The notes beneath the pieces are model-generated. The model was given only the letters and a program-made list of their open reading frames with translations, was not told the origin of the DNA and did not search any database. A stretch of DNA of 64,000 bases from Streptomyces sp. Tue6028 (GTDB lineage: Bacteria; Actinomycetota; Actinomycetes; Streptomycetales; Streptomycetaceae). Where the stretch lies: assembly GCF_002300165.1 (NCBI RefSeq), contig NZ_MLCE01000002.1, positions 1 to 64,000 on the forward strand, written 5' to 3'. Positions 1 to 8,176 of the stretch are shown here, one piece after another (the first letter of the stretch is position 1; each line of letters starts with the position of its first letter). Position numbers and translations under genes: made by a program.

Positions 1-332
1 TAGATGACGCCGATCCTGCCCTCGCGGTGGGCCCGGCGCACATCGGCGACGGTCCGGACCTTGAGGAGGTCGGCCTCGTTGTCGCGGACGATGCGGTCCC
101 ACACGGCGATCTCGTGCAGCGTGTGCTCGTACGGCGGCATGTCGCCCATGGTGTATCCCAGGGTGACGTTGACCGCGGTGAGGCCGGAGGCATGGGCGTC
201 GGCCAGGGTCCGCGCGTCGACGGTGAGTTGTTCGCTGGAGGGGTTGAGCTCGGCGGCGGCCTCGGCCGACCGGGGCGCGTTGGGATTGTCGAGCTGACCG
301 AGCGCGTTGATGATCATGGGGGTGGTGGTCAT
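1..332 (-). CDS. M19-type membrane dipeptidase, N-terminal part
   Basis: Only the first 110 codons lie in the window; the gene continues beyond base 1. The visible protein starts MTTTPMIINALGQLDNPN and contains a stretch about a Gly-Tyr-Thr-Met-Gly-Asp-Met segment followed by an Arg-Ile-Gly-Val-Ile strand, in the manner of renal-dipeptidase-family (peptidase M19) proteins, which are zinc enzymes that cleave dipeptides. The ATG at 330-332 overlaps the stop of the upstream amidohydrolase by four bases (ATGA), so the two are probably translated together. The metal ligands would lie mostly outside the window, so the family call rests on the N-terminal pattern and context. Confidence 0.6.
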   Translation of the reverse strand, partial: MTTTPMIINALGQLDNPNAPRSAEAAAELNPSSEQLTVDARTLADAHASGLTAVNVTLGYTMGDMPPYEHTLHEIAVWDRIVRDNEADLLKVRTVADVRRAHREGRIGVI

Positions 333-1711
333 CGGGTCTCCTCGACGCGGTGGGGCTGCCGGTCGCCCGGGGTCGGGGTGCGGTGGTATGCCTCCGTCGG
401 CGGCGCTTCGGGGACGAAGTCGCTGCGCTCGAAGCGGCGTCCGCGCTTGACGGTCAGCGACACGCTGCGCAGATGACCGATGTCGGCCAGCGGATCGGCG
501 TCCAGGACGACGAAGTCGGCCAGCTTGCCGGCTTCGACGCTGCCCCTGATGTCCTCGACGCCGGCACTCCGGGCGCCCAGCAGCGTGGCGGAGCGCAGCA
601 CGTCCGCGGGGGGCATTCCGCAGCGGTCCACGAGGAAGGCCAACTCCTCGTACAGGGCGGGGAACGGGTCGTTGGGGTCGGTCTCGTAGTCCGTGCCCGT
701 GCAGATGTCGACTCCGGCGCGGTGGGCCTGCGCGGTGAGGCGGGCGGCGAGTTCCGAGTCGGCCGCCGCCTTGGCCGCGGCCTCGGGCCCGTCTCCGGCC
801 AGCGCGTCGCTCGCCCACATTCCGGCGGTCGCGTCGAGCACGGTGCCGCGTCGGCGCATCAGGGCGAAGAGTTCCTCGACACCGGGGTCGTCGCCGGCGG
901 CGAACCGCTCGTGGTCGACCGGCGGTTTGTGCTTGTAGCTCGTCAACTCGGCGTCCCGGCCCTCGAAGGCGAGCAGGGTGACGTGCGAGACGCTGTCCAC
1001 GCCGGCCAGGACGACCTGTCGGGGCGTGGCGGGGAACACGGCGGCATGTGCCCACACGGGGATGCCCTGGCGGTGCGCCTCCTCGGTGATCGCGGCGACG
1101 GTGCCGTGGTCGAGATCCGCGTAGACCTTGATCGCCGCGGCATGCGTGCCCCGTGCCAGGGCGACCGCCAGGCGCAGGTCCGTGTCGGGCGTGACGGCTT
1201 GCATCCACGGCACCGCCCCGGGCACCTCTCCCTGGGTGACCTGGTGGGTGCGCGGATCGTCGAAGAACCCCGGGCCCGCCATCAGCGCGGCGTACCGGAT
1301 GTCCGGGCCGGGGATCTCACCGACGAGCGAGGCCCGTGCGAGGTCTCCCACCTGCCGCAGGTCGTCGGCCATGTCCCGGACGGCGGTGACGCCGCTGTAC
1401 ACGAGCCGGCGCAGCACCGCCTCGGCCGCCGGCCGGTCGGGGGGCGTCGCGAGGTGCTGGTGCGAGTCGATCAGGCCGGGGACGACGAAGCGGCCGTCCA
1501 GGTCGAAGACCTCGGCGCCCGCGGGCAGTTCGGCGGAGATCTCGGTGTCGTCGCCGACGGCGAGGATGTACTGGCCGTCGGTCACGATCGACGTGGAGGG
1601 CCGGGCCGGACTCCCGGTTCCGTCGAACAGGGTGGCTCCCCGATACACCGCCACGGTTCCCGCGGCCGGGGGCGCGTACGGGACCGGAGCGCCCGAAGTC
1701 TCGTCCGCCAT
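329..1711 (-). CDS. metal-dependent amidohydrolase
   Basis: A 460-residue protein of the amidohydrolase superfamily, an imidazolonepropionase/prolidase-like enzyme that hydrolyses an amide or cyclic amide. The N-terminal beta sandwich (GATLFDG) is followed by the metal motif DSHQHLA near residue 90, a KVYAD lysine strand, a HAAVF histidine strand, a SHVT strand and the GTDYETD aspartate, then a C-terminal GKLADFVVLDADP return to the sandwich. The ATG at 1711 was chosen because GAGGTG lies just upstream and homology starts there; a longer reading frame upstream has atypical composition. It is the first gene of the leftward operon with the M19 dipeptidase and is divergent from the IclR regulator. 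Substrate unknown; a peptide- or opine-like amide would fit the neighbours. Confidence 0.85.
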   Translation of the reverse strand: MADETSGAPVPYAPPAAGTVAVYRGATLFDGTGSPARPSTSIVTDGQYILAVGDDTEISAELPAGAEVFDLDGRFVVPGLIDSHQHLATPPDRPAAEAVLRRLVYSGVTAVRDMADDLRQVGDLARASLVGEIPGPDIRYAALMAGPGFFDDPRTHQVTQGEVPGAVPWMQAVTPDTDLRLAVALARGTHAAAIKVYADLDHGTVAAITEEAHRQGIPVWAHAAVFPATPRQVVLAGVDSVSHVTLLAFEGRDAELTSYKHKPPVDHERFAAGDDPGVEELFALMRRRGTVLDATAGMWASDALAGDGPEAAAKAAADSELAARLTAQAHRAGVDICTGTDYETDPNDPFPALYEELAFLVDRCGMPPADVLRSATLLGARSAGVEDIRGSVEAGKLADFVVLDADPLADIGHLRSVSLTVKRGRRFERSDFVPEAPPTEAYHRTPTPGDRQPHRVEETR

Positions 1712-1731
1712 CTTCACCTCGCATCGTCGCT

Positions 1732-1786
1732 TGTTACGCTGTACGTAACACCTGTATCGCTTGCCGAAACATGCGTTACCGTACGC
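1732..1786. promoter_or_regulatory. palindromic operator candidate between amidohydrolase and IclR genes
   Basis: TGTTACG at 1732-1738 and CGTAACA at 1744-1750 form a perfect 7-base inverted repeat around a 5-base centre. A second, weaker repeat lies 23 bases further on (GCGT at 1773-1776, ACGC at 1783-1786, around TACCGT) and shares the TTAC/GTAC core. Both lie in the 109-base gap between the two divergent start codons, where an IclR-family regulator would be expected to bind. Assignment to that regulator is inference from position. Confidence 0.55.
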
Positions 1787-1820
1787 TCGCCGCCGCGGAC
1801 ACCACAAGGAGGGGTGGGCA

Positions 1821-2597
1821 TTGCCGGAAGCACCGCGCACCGCCGTGGACAAGGCCCTGGACCTGGTCGAGGCCGTGGCCCGTTCACCGCATCCCCTGCG
1901 CCTGACCGATCTGGCCGAGGAGGTCGGCCTGCACCGGGCGACCGCCTATCGCGTGCTGCTCGACCTGGTGCGCCGCGGCTGGGTGCTGCGGGCGGGCGAC
2001 CGCTATCTGCCGGGCACCGCGGTCCTCCAGCTGTCGTCGTCCGCGGCCCGGAACTCGCTCGTCGCCCTGGCCCGGCCGGTCCTCACGCCACTGGCCGAGC
2101 GCACCGCCATGATGGTCAATCTCCAGGTGCCGGAGACCGACCGCTCCCGGGTGATCGACGTCGTACGCCCCGACCGTCTCTCGATGATCACCCGCCTGAT
2201 GGGCGAGGCCCTGCCGGTGCACCGGTTCGCCGGACCGCTGGCTCTGGTCGCCGCACTGACCCCCGCGGAGCGGGCCCCGTATCTGGGCGTCGCCGAGGAA
2301 GCGGGTCACGCGCTGACCGGTCCGGAGGGGCTGCTGGCCGACGTCGAGCGCACCGAACGCACCGGATTCGCCGTCGAGTACGGACGCAACGAACAACCCG
2401 TCGCCTCGCTGAGCAGGGCGGTCGTGCCCCAACCGGGCAGGCCCGTCTGCGCGGTGACCGTGGTCGGCCTCGCCGCGGAGTTCGACGAGACCCGTCTGCC
2501 CGAACTGCGCCGGGCCCTGCGCGACGCGACGGACGCACTGTCCTCGCTCCTCACCGGCTCGGCGGGGCCGTCCGGGACGGCGGAGGGGACGGCATGA
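1821..2597 (+). CDS. IclR-family transcriptional regulator
   Basis: A 258-residue regulator with an N-terminal winged helix-turn-helix (AVDKALDLVEAVARSPHPL, then RLTDLAEEVGLHRATAYRVL) and a C-terminal GAF-like effector domain ending in the AVTVVGLAAEF strand typical of IclR proteins. The TTG at 1821 is taken as the start because AAGGAGG (1806-1812) sits eight bases upstream and homology begins at once; the frame is open further up, but with no ribosome site. Its stop overlaps the start of the ornithine-cyclodeaminase-like gene (ATGA), so regulator and enzyme are co-translated, while the amidohydrolase is divergent. It probably represses or activates the module in response to the substrate. 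Confidence 0.88.
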   Translation: MPEAPRTAVDKALDLVEAVARSPHPLRLTDLAEEVGLHRATAYRVLLDLVRRGWVLRAGDRYLPGTAVLQLSSSAARNSLVALARPVLTPLAERTAMMVNLQVPETDRSRVIDVVRPDRLSMITRLMGEALPVHRFAGPLALVAALTPAERAPYLGVAEEAGHALTGPEGLLADVERTERTGFAVEYGRNEQPVASLSRAVVPQPGRPVCAVTVVGLAAEFDETRLPELRRALRDATDALSSLLTGSAGPSGTAEGTA

Positions 2598-3544
2598 GCG
2601 AGATGCTCTTCCTCGACGGCGCACGGACGCGCGCGTCGCTCGACCCGCGGCGTGTCGTGGACGCCGTGACGACGGCCCTGATCGCCGTCGGCCGGGGCGA
2701 GGCCTCCGCGCCGCCCCGGATCGCGGCCCGTGCCCCCGGCGGTCTGCTCGGGGCCATGCCCGGCTACGTTCCCGGGCTCGGCCTCGCGGCGAAGCTCGTC
2801 TCCGTGTTCGGTGATCCGGCACGGCCGGGGCGCAGCAGCCACCGCGGCATCGTCGCCCTCTTCGACGCCGAGGACGGCAGCCCGCTCTGCCTGATGGACG
2901 CCGAGCCGCTCACCGAGATCCGCACGGCGGCGGTCGCCACCGTCAGCGCCCGCGCGCTGGCCCGGCCCCGGCCCGAGCGCATCGCCGTCGTCGGGACCGG
3001 CGCGCAGGCCCGAGCGCAGGTGGGCCTGCTGGCGGCGCTCGACCCCACCGTCCCCGTCGTCGTCGCCGGACGCGACCGGCGACGCGCGGAGAGCGCCGCC
3101 GCGCCGCATCCGGCCGCTCGGGCCGCGGACACCGTCGAGGCGGCCGTCCGCGAAGCGGACACGGTCTTCTGCTGCACCGGCGCCGTGCGGCCGGTGATCC
3201 GTCGCGACTGGCTCTCCCCCGGCACGCACATCAGCTCCGTGGGCGGATCCCACGGTCCCGAGGTGGACGCCGACACCGTGCGCGACGCCACTCTCTTCGC
3301 CGAGTGGCCCGGCGCCGCGGACACCCGGCCGCCGTCCGGCGCCCACGAGTTGCAGGACCTCCCGGCCGGGCAAACCGTCGCGCTGCTGGGTTCCGTCCTG
3401 TCCGGACGGCACCCCGGCCGCCGGGACGAGAGCGAACTGACGCTGTTCAAGTCGACCGGCCATGCCGCCCTGGACGTCGCCGCGGCGCACGTCGCCCACG
3501 CCGTGGCCGTCGAACGCGGGTGGGGCCTGCCCATGGCGATGTGA
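2594..3544 (+). CDS. ornithine cyclodeaminase/mu-crystallin family enzyme
   Basis: A 316-residue NAD(P)-dependent enzyme. It has the family lysine region (LAAKLVSVFGDP near residue 60), the ALFDAEDGSPLCLMDAEPLTEIRTAA block, a Rossmann motif IAVVGTGAQARAQ, a VVVAGRD strand and the ISSVGGS and ELTLFKSTGHAALDVA C-terminal motifs. Members deaminate ornithine to proline, reduce imines, or make and break amino acids such as alanine. It starts inside the stop codon of the IclR gene. Together with the dipeptidase and amidohydrolase it suggests release and then deamination of an unusual amino acid, but the true substrate cannot be read from sequence. Confidence 0.85.
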   Translation: MSEMLFLDGARTRASLDPRRVVDAVTTALIAVGRGEASAPPRIAARAPGGLLGAMPGYVPGLGLAAKLVSVFGDPARPGRSSHRGIVALFDAEDGSPLCLMDAEPLTEIRTAAVATVSARALARPRPERIAVVGTGAQARAQVGLLAALDPTVPVVVAGRDRRRAESAAAPHPAARAADTVEAAVREADTVFCCTGAVRPVIRRDWLSPGTHISSVGGSHGPEVDADTVRDATLFAEWPGAADTRPPSGAHELQDLPAGQTVALLGSVLSGRHPGRRDESELTLFKSTGHAALDVAAAHVAHAVAVERGWGLPMAM

Positions 3545-3580
3545 CCGCGGGCCACCTGCCGGGCCTGACCGCCCTCCGCT

Positions 3581-4027
3581 TCACGCCAGGGGGACGAAGA
3601 CCCTGACGGTCTTGCCGCCCCGCGGACCCGGTTCGATGGTGATGTCGCGGGACAGCCGGATGATCAACGGCCAGCCGTAGCCGCTGACTTGGTGTCCCTG
3701 GGGGAACTCCCCGGTGCCGTGGGCCGGGGTGGGGACGACGTCGCTGTTGTCGCGCACGTCGAGCAGTATGCCGCCGTCGATCACCGTCGCGGTGAAGCCG
3801 GCCAGCCCCCCGCCGTGCCGAATGGCGTTCGTCACCAGTTCGGAGACGACGAGGAGGAGATCGGTGACGGCGTCCGGGCCCACCCCGCCCTGGGGTGGAC
3901 TCCAGTGATCGCGCAGCAACGACCGGACGTGGTCGCGTGCCGCCGCCGCACTCGTGATGGCGTGCCCGTCCACCGGGAGCGAGGCCAGGTTCTCGTGGGC
4001 TGCCGGAAGGCCGTTGATGTGGTTCAT
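3581..4027 (-). CDS. RsbW-like ATP-binding anti-sigma/serine kinase protein
   Basis: A 148-residue HATPase_c_2 protein of the kind that phosphorylates STAS anti-anti-sigma proteins or holds sigma factors. The N box is DLLLVVSELVTNAIRHGGG, followed by a DVRDNSD strand and a G-rich lid (GYGWPLIIRLS). The ATG at 4025-4027 is used because it overlaps the stop of the upstream STAS gene by four bases; the frame is open further upstream but that part is antisense to the STAS gene. The pair STAS then kinase forms a two-gene leftward operon with the classical partner-switch order. Confidence 0.88.
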   Translation of the reverse strand: MNHINGLPAAHENLASLPVDGHAITSAAAARDHVRSLLRDHWSPPQGGVGPDAVTDLLLVVSELVTNAIRHGGGLAGFTATVIDGGILLDVRDNSDVVPTPAHGTGEFPQGHQVSGYGWPLIIRLSRDITIEPGPRGGKTVRVFVPLA

Positions 4028-4395
4028 CGCTCGGTCGCCGGGTCCGGGAGGGCCAAGGCCGCCTGCACGCTGTCCACCAGGACGAAGAAGTCCTCGGTCC
4101 CTGTCACCTCGAACAGCCTCCGAACGATGTCGCTGAACGGTCCGCACACCACCATGACGGTTTCACGGGACCGGTGGGCACGCTGTGCTTCGAGGAGGAC
4201 GTGCAGGACCGACGAGTCCGCGAAGGCCACTTCCGAGAGATCCACGACCGTGCGTGAGGCGCCCACCCGGTGCGCCTCGTCGAGGGCCTCCTCCAGTCGA
4301 GGGGCGCTCTCGTAATCGATGTCGCCGCCCACGCGTACGACGAAGGCGTCTTGGGCCGCCCCGTGCGTGACCGTGGCCTGCAACTCGTCGGGCAT
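4024..4395 (-). CDS. STAS-domain anti-sigma factor antagonist
   Basis: A 123-residue single STAS domain (RsbV/SpoIIAA type). The strand FVVRVGGDIDYES is followed by TVVDLSEVAFADSSVLHVLL, in which Ser61 or Ser62 is the expected site of phosphorylation by the kinase encoded just downstream, with which it overlaps by four bases. ATG at 4395 is used; a GTG 36 bases upstream (4431) would add twelve residues and cannot be excluded. In the dephosphorylated state such proteins capture the RsbW-like kinase and free the sigma factor. Confidence 0.85.
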   Translation of the reverse strand: MPDELQATVTHGAAQDAFVVRVGGDIDYESAPRLEEALDEAHRVGASRTVVDLSEVAFADSSVLHVLLEAQRAHRSRETVMVVCGPFSDIVRRLFEVTGTEDFFVLVDSVQAALALPDPATER

Positions 4396-4446
4396 CTGCA
4401 CACTCTTTCCGGTCTGCTCTGTCAGGGGCACGCCTCGCGCTGCCCA

Positions 4447-4839
4447 TCAGTCTGGCCTTCCGGCCGGCAGGCTTCGGTAATAGCTGCCGACGTCGGCCAA
4501 GTATGCGGGGTCGAACGTCTCACGGTCGGTCTTGAACACGGGGGCCGACTTGATCTCCTCCCGTGTGCACGACACGGTGATCTTCTGACTCTCGGTGTCG
4601 ATTCCGGCCACGACACCCACGGGAACTAGCACGCTCTTCCCGAACACCCATACACCCGTGTCGACGATCAGGTGACGCATGCCGGAGTCGTCGGCCTGCC
4701 GGTCGACATGCCCTATCGTCCCGTCGGTCGCCTCGACGGAGTATCCGGTGAGTTCATGGGCCTCGGGATGACCGAACTCGGGGGCGTAGGACCAGATTCT
4801 GTCGACAGTCACCGTGTACTCCTTCTGTGTCGCCGGCAT
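4447..4839 (-). CDS. PRC-barrel domain protein
   Basis: A 130-residue cytoplasmic protein. Residues 25-95 read as a PRC-barrel: YSVEATDGTIGHVDRQADD, then MRHLIVDTGVWVFGKSVLVP and a VVAGID strand; the tail (FDPAYLADVGSYYRSL) is typical of Streptomyces PRC proteins linked to stress. Its role is not known. The start MPATQKEYTV at 4839 is preceded only by a weak GGTGG. A SigB-like promoter (see 4929-4953) lies 90 bases upstream, which would place it in the general stress regulon encoded around it. Confidence 0.8.
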   Translation of the reverse strand: MPATQKEYTVTVDRIWSYAPEFGHPEAHELTGYSVEATDGTIGHVDRQADDSGMRHLIVDTGVWVFGKSVLVPVGVVAGIDTESQKITVSCTREEIKSAPVFKTDRETFDPAYLADVGSYYRSLPAGRPD

Positions 4840-4928
4840 CGCCACCGGCGGTTCCCGCCCTGGGCGAGAACCGGCAGGTGGAGGCCGGGTGGGGGGAAAT
4901 CCGTCCGTGTCGCGCTCCAGGGCTGCAA

Positions 4929-4953
4929 TTACCCCGTCGTCCGGCCTGCATTC
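4929..4953 (-). promoter_or_regulatory. SigB-type promoter candidate for the PRC-barrel gene
   Basis: Reading leftward, GAAT (4953-4950), fifteen bases, then GGGTAA (4934-4929). This fits GNNT-N14-16-GGGTAC/T, the consensus reported for Streptomyces coelicolor SigB-dependent promoters, except for the last base. It would give a leader of about 80 bases before the ATG at 4839. Confidence 0.4.
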
Positions 4954-5031
4954 GGTGGACTTTCCCTTGCCGTGATCGCGCCAGGGGCATGCCCGCACGC
5001 CCCTGTCCCGTCCGGGGTCCGCGCCCAGGAG

Positions 5032-5415
5032 TCAGCCGGCTCCGGGGCGTTGTTCGCCTCGGCCCACGTCGCAGGGTGCGGTGAGGTGGGCGAGCGTTCC
5101 CGTGATGTCCAGGAGCCGCTCGAGGCCGGCCGGGCGCTCGTCGAGATGCAGACGGACCCCCGCGGCGTCCGTCTGACGCCGGATCATCAGCAGGGCGGAA
5201 AGGCCCATGGAGTCGATGGTGTCGAGTCCGGCGAAGTCCACGTGCAGCCCCTGGACGCCGTGCGGGCAACCGGCCCGGCCGGCGAGGGTCTGTCGGACGG
5301 TGCTCACCAACTCGTCGCACGTCTCGTAGTCGAGATCCCCGACGACGCGGACCACGGCTTCGGTGGTCTCGACCTCGACGGTGAGCGAGAAGGACGGAGG
5401 ATGTGAAGTGGTCAT
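5032..5415 (-). CDS. STAS-domain anti-sigma factor antagonist
   Basis: A 127-residue STAS protein: VVRVVGDLDYETCDELV, then LHVDFAGLDTIDSMGLSALL with Ser69 as the expected phosphorylation site, then RPAGLERLLDITG. Its ATG overlaps the stop of the cobalamin-binding gene by four bases, and that gene in turn overlaps the SpoIIE phosphatase gene, so it is the last gene of a three-gene leftward operon (8176 to 5032). It is therefore the likely substrate of that phosphatase. Confidence 0.87.
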   Translation of the reverse strand: MTTSHPPSFSLTVEVETTEAVVRVVGDLDYETCDELVSTVRQTLAGRAGCPHGVQGLHVDFAGLDTIDSMGLSALLMIRRQTDAAGVRLHLDERPAGLERLLDITGTLAHLTAPCDVGRGEQRPGAG

Positions 5416-6521
5416 GCGGGCTTTCCGGGGCCGGGGATCTTCTGTGCTGGCGTTCGGGACCTGAGCGCCTCCCGTGCGTGGGCCAGTGCGTGACAGGCGC
5501 GCGGGAAATCCTTGAGCTGCGCGGCCAGCAGGTCGAGAGCGGGGTCGAGGCTGCGGGCGGGAACGCGTCGGGCCGTGAGAATGTCCGCGGTCCACAGGAT
5601 GAACCGGGCGAACAGCTCGTCGTCGGCTACGTACAGCGCGGTGGCCAGGTACTCGACGATGTGGGCGATGTCCTCGGCGGTGTGCCGGCGCTGGCGTTCC
5701 GTGTAGCCGCGCATCGGCGCGAACCGGTCCTCCAGTTCCGTCAGCGTCCCCTTGACGAGCTGGTGCGTGGTGCGCACGACCATGGTGTATTCCTGGTCGG
5801 CCAGATGCGGCAGGTCGTCCACGGCCTGGTGGGCGGCCAGCGGATCGCGGCGGCTCAGGCCCCTTTCGAGGAGCGTGGCCGCTTCCCTGGCGTGCGGGGC
5901 CCAGGCGTCCGCCCCGAGCGCGCGGGCGTAGCGGCCGTCGGGCCCGAACGCCGCGCCGCCCGCGATGACGGGGACGCCGGTCGCCTGACAGGCCGTGATG
6001 GCGCTGTGTGCCGTGGGCAGATGGGTGGGGATGGAGGACGACAGGGCGACCGCCTGGGGGCCCGTCCGGTGCAGATGTGCGATGAGGTGCGGGGTGGGCA
6101 CGTGGGCGCCGAGGAAGTCGACGTTCCAGCCGCGCAGCCGCAGCACCTCGGACAGCAGCCTGGCGGGCAGGGCGTGCCATTCGCCGTCCACGCAGGCCAC
6201 GGTGACGCGGGGGCCGGCCGGTACGCGCGTGCGGTGGTCGGGGTGGTGGGCCAGAGCCGCGATGACGCGCTCGTGTATGGCGGTCGCGGTGTGCTCCTGT
6301 GCGACGGTCAGCCGGTTCGCCGCCCACTCCACGCCGACCTTCGCCTGGACGGGGGCGATCAGGTCGAGCAGCACCGCCTCCAGGTCGGCGGAGGATCTCG
6401 CGGCGTCGAGAACGACGGCGACGGCGCCGTGTTCGTCGCCGCCGTGCACCGCGGACCACAGACGCTCCCGGGCGTCGTCGAGTGCCACGCCGCCGTCGGC
6501 GTGGGCGGAACGTCTCGTCAT
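5412..6521 (-). CDS. cobalamin-binding protein with CarH-like Wx9EH motif
   Basis: A 369-residue protein. Residues about 15-90 form a helical cap with Trp66 and Glu76-His77, the Wx9EH spacing described for CarH-type adenosylcobalamin photoreceptors. Residues 103-222 are a Rossmann-like B12-binding domain with Glu114-Trp-His116 (the E/DxHxxG motif, with Pro119 in place of Gly), LSSSIPTHLP and VIAGGAAFG. Residues 240-345 are an all-helical C-terminal domain I do not recognise. There is no MerR DNA-binding domain. The residue after Trp66 is Ala where CarH of Thermus has a His that ligates cobalt after light exposure. It overlaps the SpoIIE phosphatase gene upstream and the STAS gene downstream by four bases each, so it probably senses light or B12 state and modulates that partner switch. 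Confidence 0.85.
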   Translation of the reverse strand: MTRRSAHADGGVALDDARERLWSAVHGGDEHGAVAVVLDAARSSADLEAVLLDLIAPVQAKVGVEWAANRLTVAQEHTATAIHERVIAALAHHPDHRTRVPAGPRVTVACVDGEWHALPARLLSEVLRLRGWNVDFLGAHVPTPHLIAHLHRTGPQAVALSSSIPTHLPTAHSAITACQATGVPVIAGGAAFGPDGRYARALGADAWAPHAREAATLLERGLSRRDPLAAHQAVDDLPHLADQEYTMVVRTTHQLVKGTLTELEDRFAPMRGYTERQRRHTAEDIAHIVEYLATALYVADDELFARFILWTADILTARRVPARSLDPALDLLAAQLKDFPRACHALAHAREALRSRTPAQKIPGPGKPA

Positions 6522-8176
6522 GCGGTGTACCTGCCCCGGGTGTGGCCGTTCACCGCACTGAGGTGCGCGTGGTGCGGTGCGGTGACGGCGACGGTCGCCA
6601 TGTCGTCGTGGCCGCCCCGTCCGACCCACTGGGCCGCGAGCATCTGCACGTGCTCCACGACCGCCTCGGCGGGCATGCCCGCGCACTGGGTGAGCGCGGC
6701 CTCCAGTCGCTCGGCGCCGAAGAGTTCGTCGCCGAGCGGGCCGCCGCGGGCCTCGGTGATGCCGTCGGTGAAGAAGAGGCAGGTCTCGCCCGGGGCCAGT
6801 TCGAGGTGCGCCGTGGTGGAGCTGATGTCCCAGAACGCGCCGACGAGCGTCCCGCGTGTCGGCGCCTGTTCGACCTGTCCGTCGGCGCGCACGATCAGCG
6901 GCGCGGGATGGCCCGCGCTGGTGACGCGCAGACGGACATTGCCGCCGCGGCGGACGACGGAGGCGAGCGCCAGGGTGGCGAACCGGGCGTGATGGGAGTT
7001 CATCAGCGCTCCGTTGAGCAGGCCCAGCAGCCGCTGATGGTCGTCGGCCAGCGGCAGCAGCGCCTGCACCGTGTTGCGGATCTTGCCGGTCAGCACCGCG
7101 GCTTCCAGCCCCTTGCCGCACACGTCCCCGAGGACGACGAGGGACTCCTGGTCCGCGTCCGCACCGGGGTGGACGTCGTAGAAGTCGCCGCCCACCCGGT
7201 CGGCCTGGCCCGAGGGCCGGTACTTCCCGGCGAACTCCACGCCGTGCACGCTGTGCAGTTGCGGCGGCAGCAGCTCACGCATCAGCGTGGTGGTGATGGC
7301 CGCCTGCTCGGCGTACATGCGGGCCGCCGACATGGCCGCGCCCGCCCGCGAGGCGAAGAGCCGGGCGAAGATCTCCTCGCCCTCCGAGAAGGCCGCCCGG
7401 TCGCAGGCGCGGAGCAGGACGAGCGCGCCGGCCGGAACCCCGTGACCGGGCAGCGGTGTCACGACGGCGGAGCCGACGGGTTGCGCGAAGCCGTCGGGGA
7501 CGGCCCAGGCCGGAACGGTGGCCGGATCGATCCAGCGGGACGGGACGGGCGGGAATCCGCGCAGGGCGTCACCGAGTCCCGGCAGGAGGTCGATGTTCTC
7601 CTGCACCGTACGATGCGTGACCGCTCCGTCGGGCCCGCAGTACGTCAGCGGTACGTTCTTGCCGCGCGGCGGCGCCACGATCACCGCGGCGTCCGCGAGG
7701 TGTTCGGCGGCCAGGCGGGCCGTGACCTCCATGCAGCGCTCGACGTTCAGCGACGACAGCAGGGCACTGGACGCGCCGGCCAGGAAAGCGGTGCGCTCGC
7801 GTTCGTTCTTGAGGGCGTCCTCGGCCAGCCGCCGGTCGGTGTCGTCGACCAGCCACCACATCACGTCGCCGTCGTCGGCGCAGGTGGGATGCGCCTCGAA
7901 GGTCCGGTCCCCGACCGCGCCGTGGGCCGGCCACCTGAACTCGCCGCCCTCCGGGCGGGTCCGGACGCGGGCATGGGCGTCGGCGATCCACGCCGGGGTC
8001 ACGTCCGTCAGCCAGGAGCCGGTGACCGCACCCGGGAAGAGCGCGGCCGCCGCCGCGTTCAGTTCGACCACGCCACCGGATGGGTCCGCGACCACCACGG
8101 GGTAGGGGGCGGATCCCCACGTCGCGCCGAGGCCGACACTGCGCGGGCTGGCAGGGGGCTGCTGGGAAGTGTCCAC
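6518..8176 (-). CDS. PAS-GAF-SpoIIE (PP2C-type) serine phosphatase
   Basis: A 552-residue signalling phosphatase. A PAS domain (PYPVVVADPSGGVVELNAAA, from about residue 20) is followed by a GAF domain (about 140-300) and a SpoIIE/PP2C domain with GGDFYD, GDVCGKGLEAA, TDGITEARG and GGHDDMATV, so all four metal aspartates are present. It should dephosphorylate a STAS antagonist, most likely the one at the end of its own operon. I prefer the GTG at 8176: an ATG at 8317 is in frame but the 140 bases between have low G/C at codon third positions and read as leader. Stop overlaps the cobalamin protein start. The PAS and GAF pockets imply further unknown signals. Confidence 0.85.
   Translation of the reverse strand: MDTSQQPPASPRSVGLGATWGSAPYPVVVADPSGGVVELNAAAAALFPGAVTGSWLTDVTPAWIADAHARVRTRPEGGEFRWPAHGAVGDRTFEAHPTCADDGDVMWWLVDDTDRRLAEDALKNERERTAFLAGASSALLSSLNVERCMEVTARLAAEHLADAAVIVAPPRGKNVPLTYCGPDGAVTHRTVQENIDLLPGLGDALRGFPPVPSRWIDPATVPAWAVPDGFAQPVGSAVVTPLPGHGVPAGALVLLRACDRAAFSEGEEIFARLFASRAGAAMSAARMYAEQAAITTTLMRELLPPQLHSVHGVEFAGKYRPSGQADRVGGDFYDVHPGADADQESLVVLGDVCGKGLEAAVLTGKIRNTVQALLPLADDHQRLLGLLNGALMNSHHARFATLALASVVRRGGNVRLRVTSAGHPAPLIVRADGQVEQAPTRGTLVGAFWDISSTTAHLELAPGETCLFFTDGITEARGGPLGDELFGAERLEAALTQCAGMPAEAVVEHVQMLAAQWVGRGGHDDMATVAVTAPHHAHLSAVNGHTRGRYTA

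Noticed and set aside
350..3544. Very long open frame on the plus strand
   Set aside because: It is a shadow of the amidohydrolase and IclR/cyclodeaminase genes; the composition is Arg/Gly/Pro-rich, and only its last part (from 2594) encodes a real protein.
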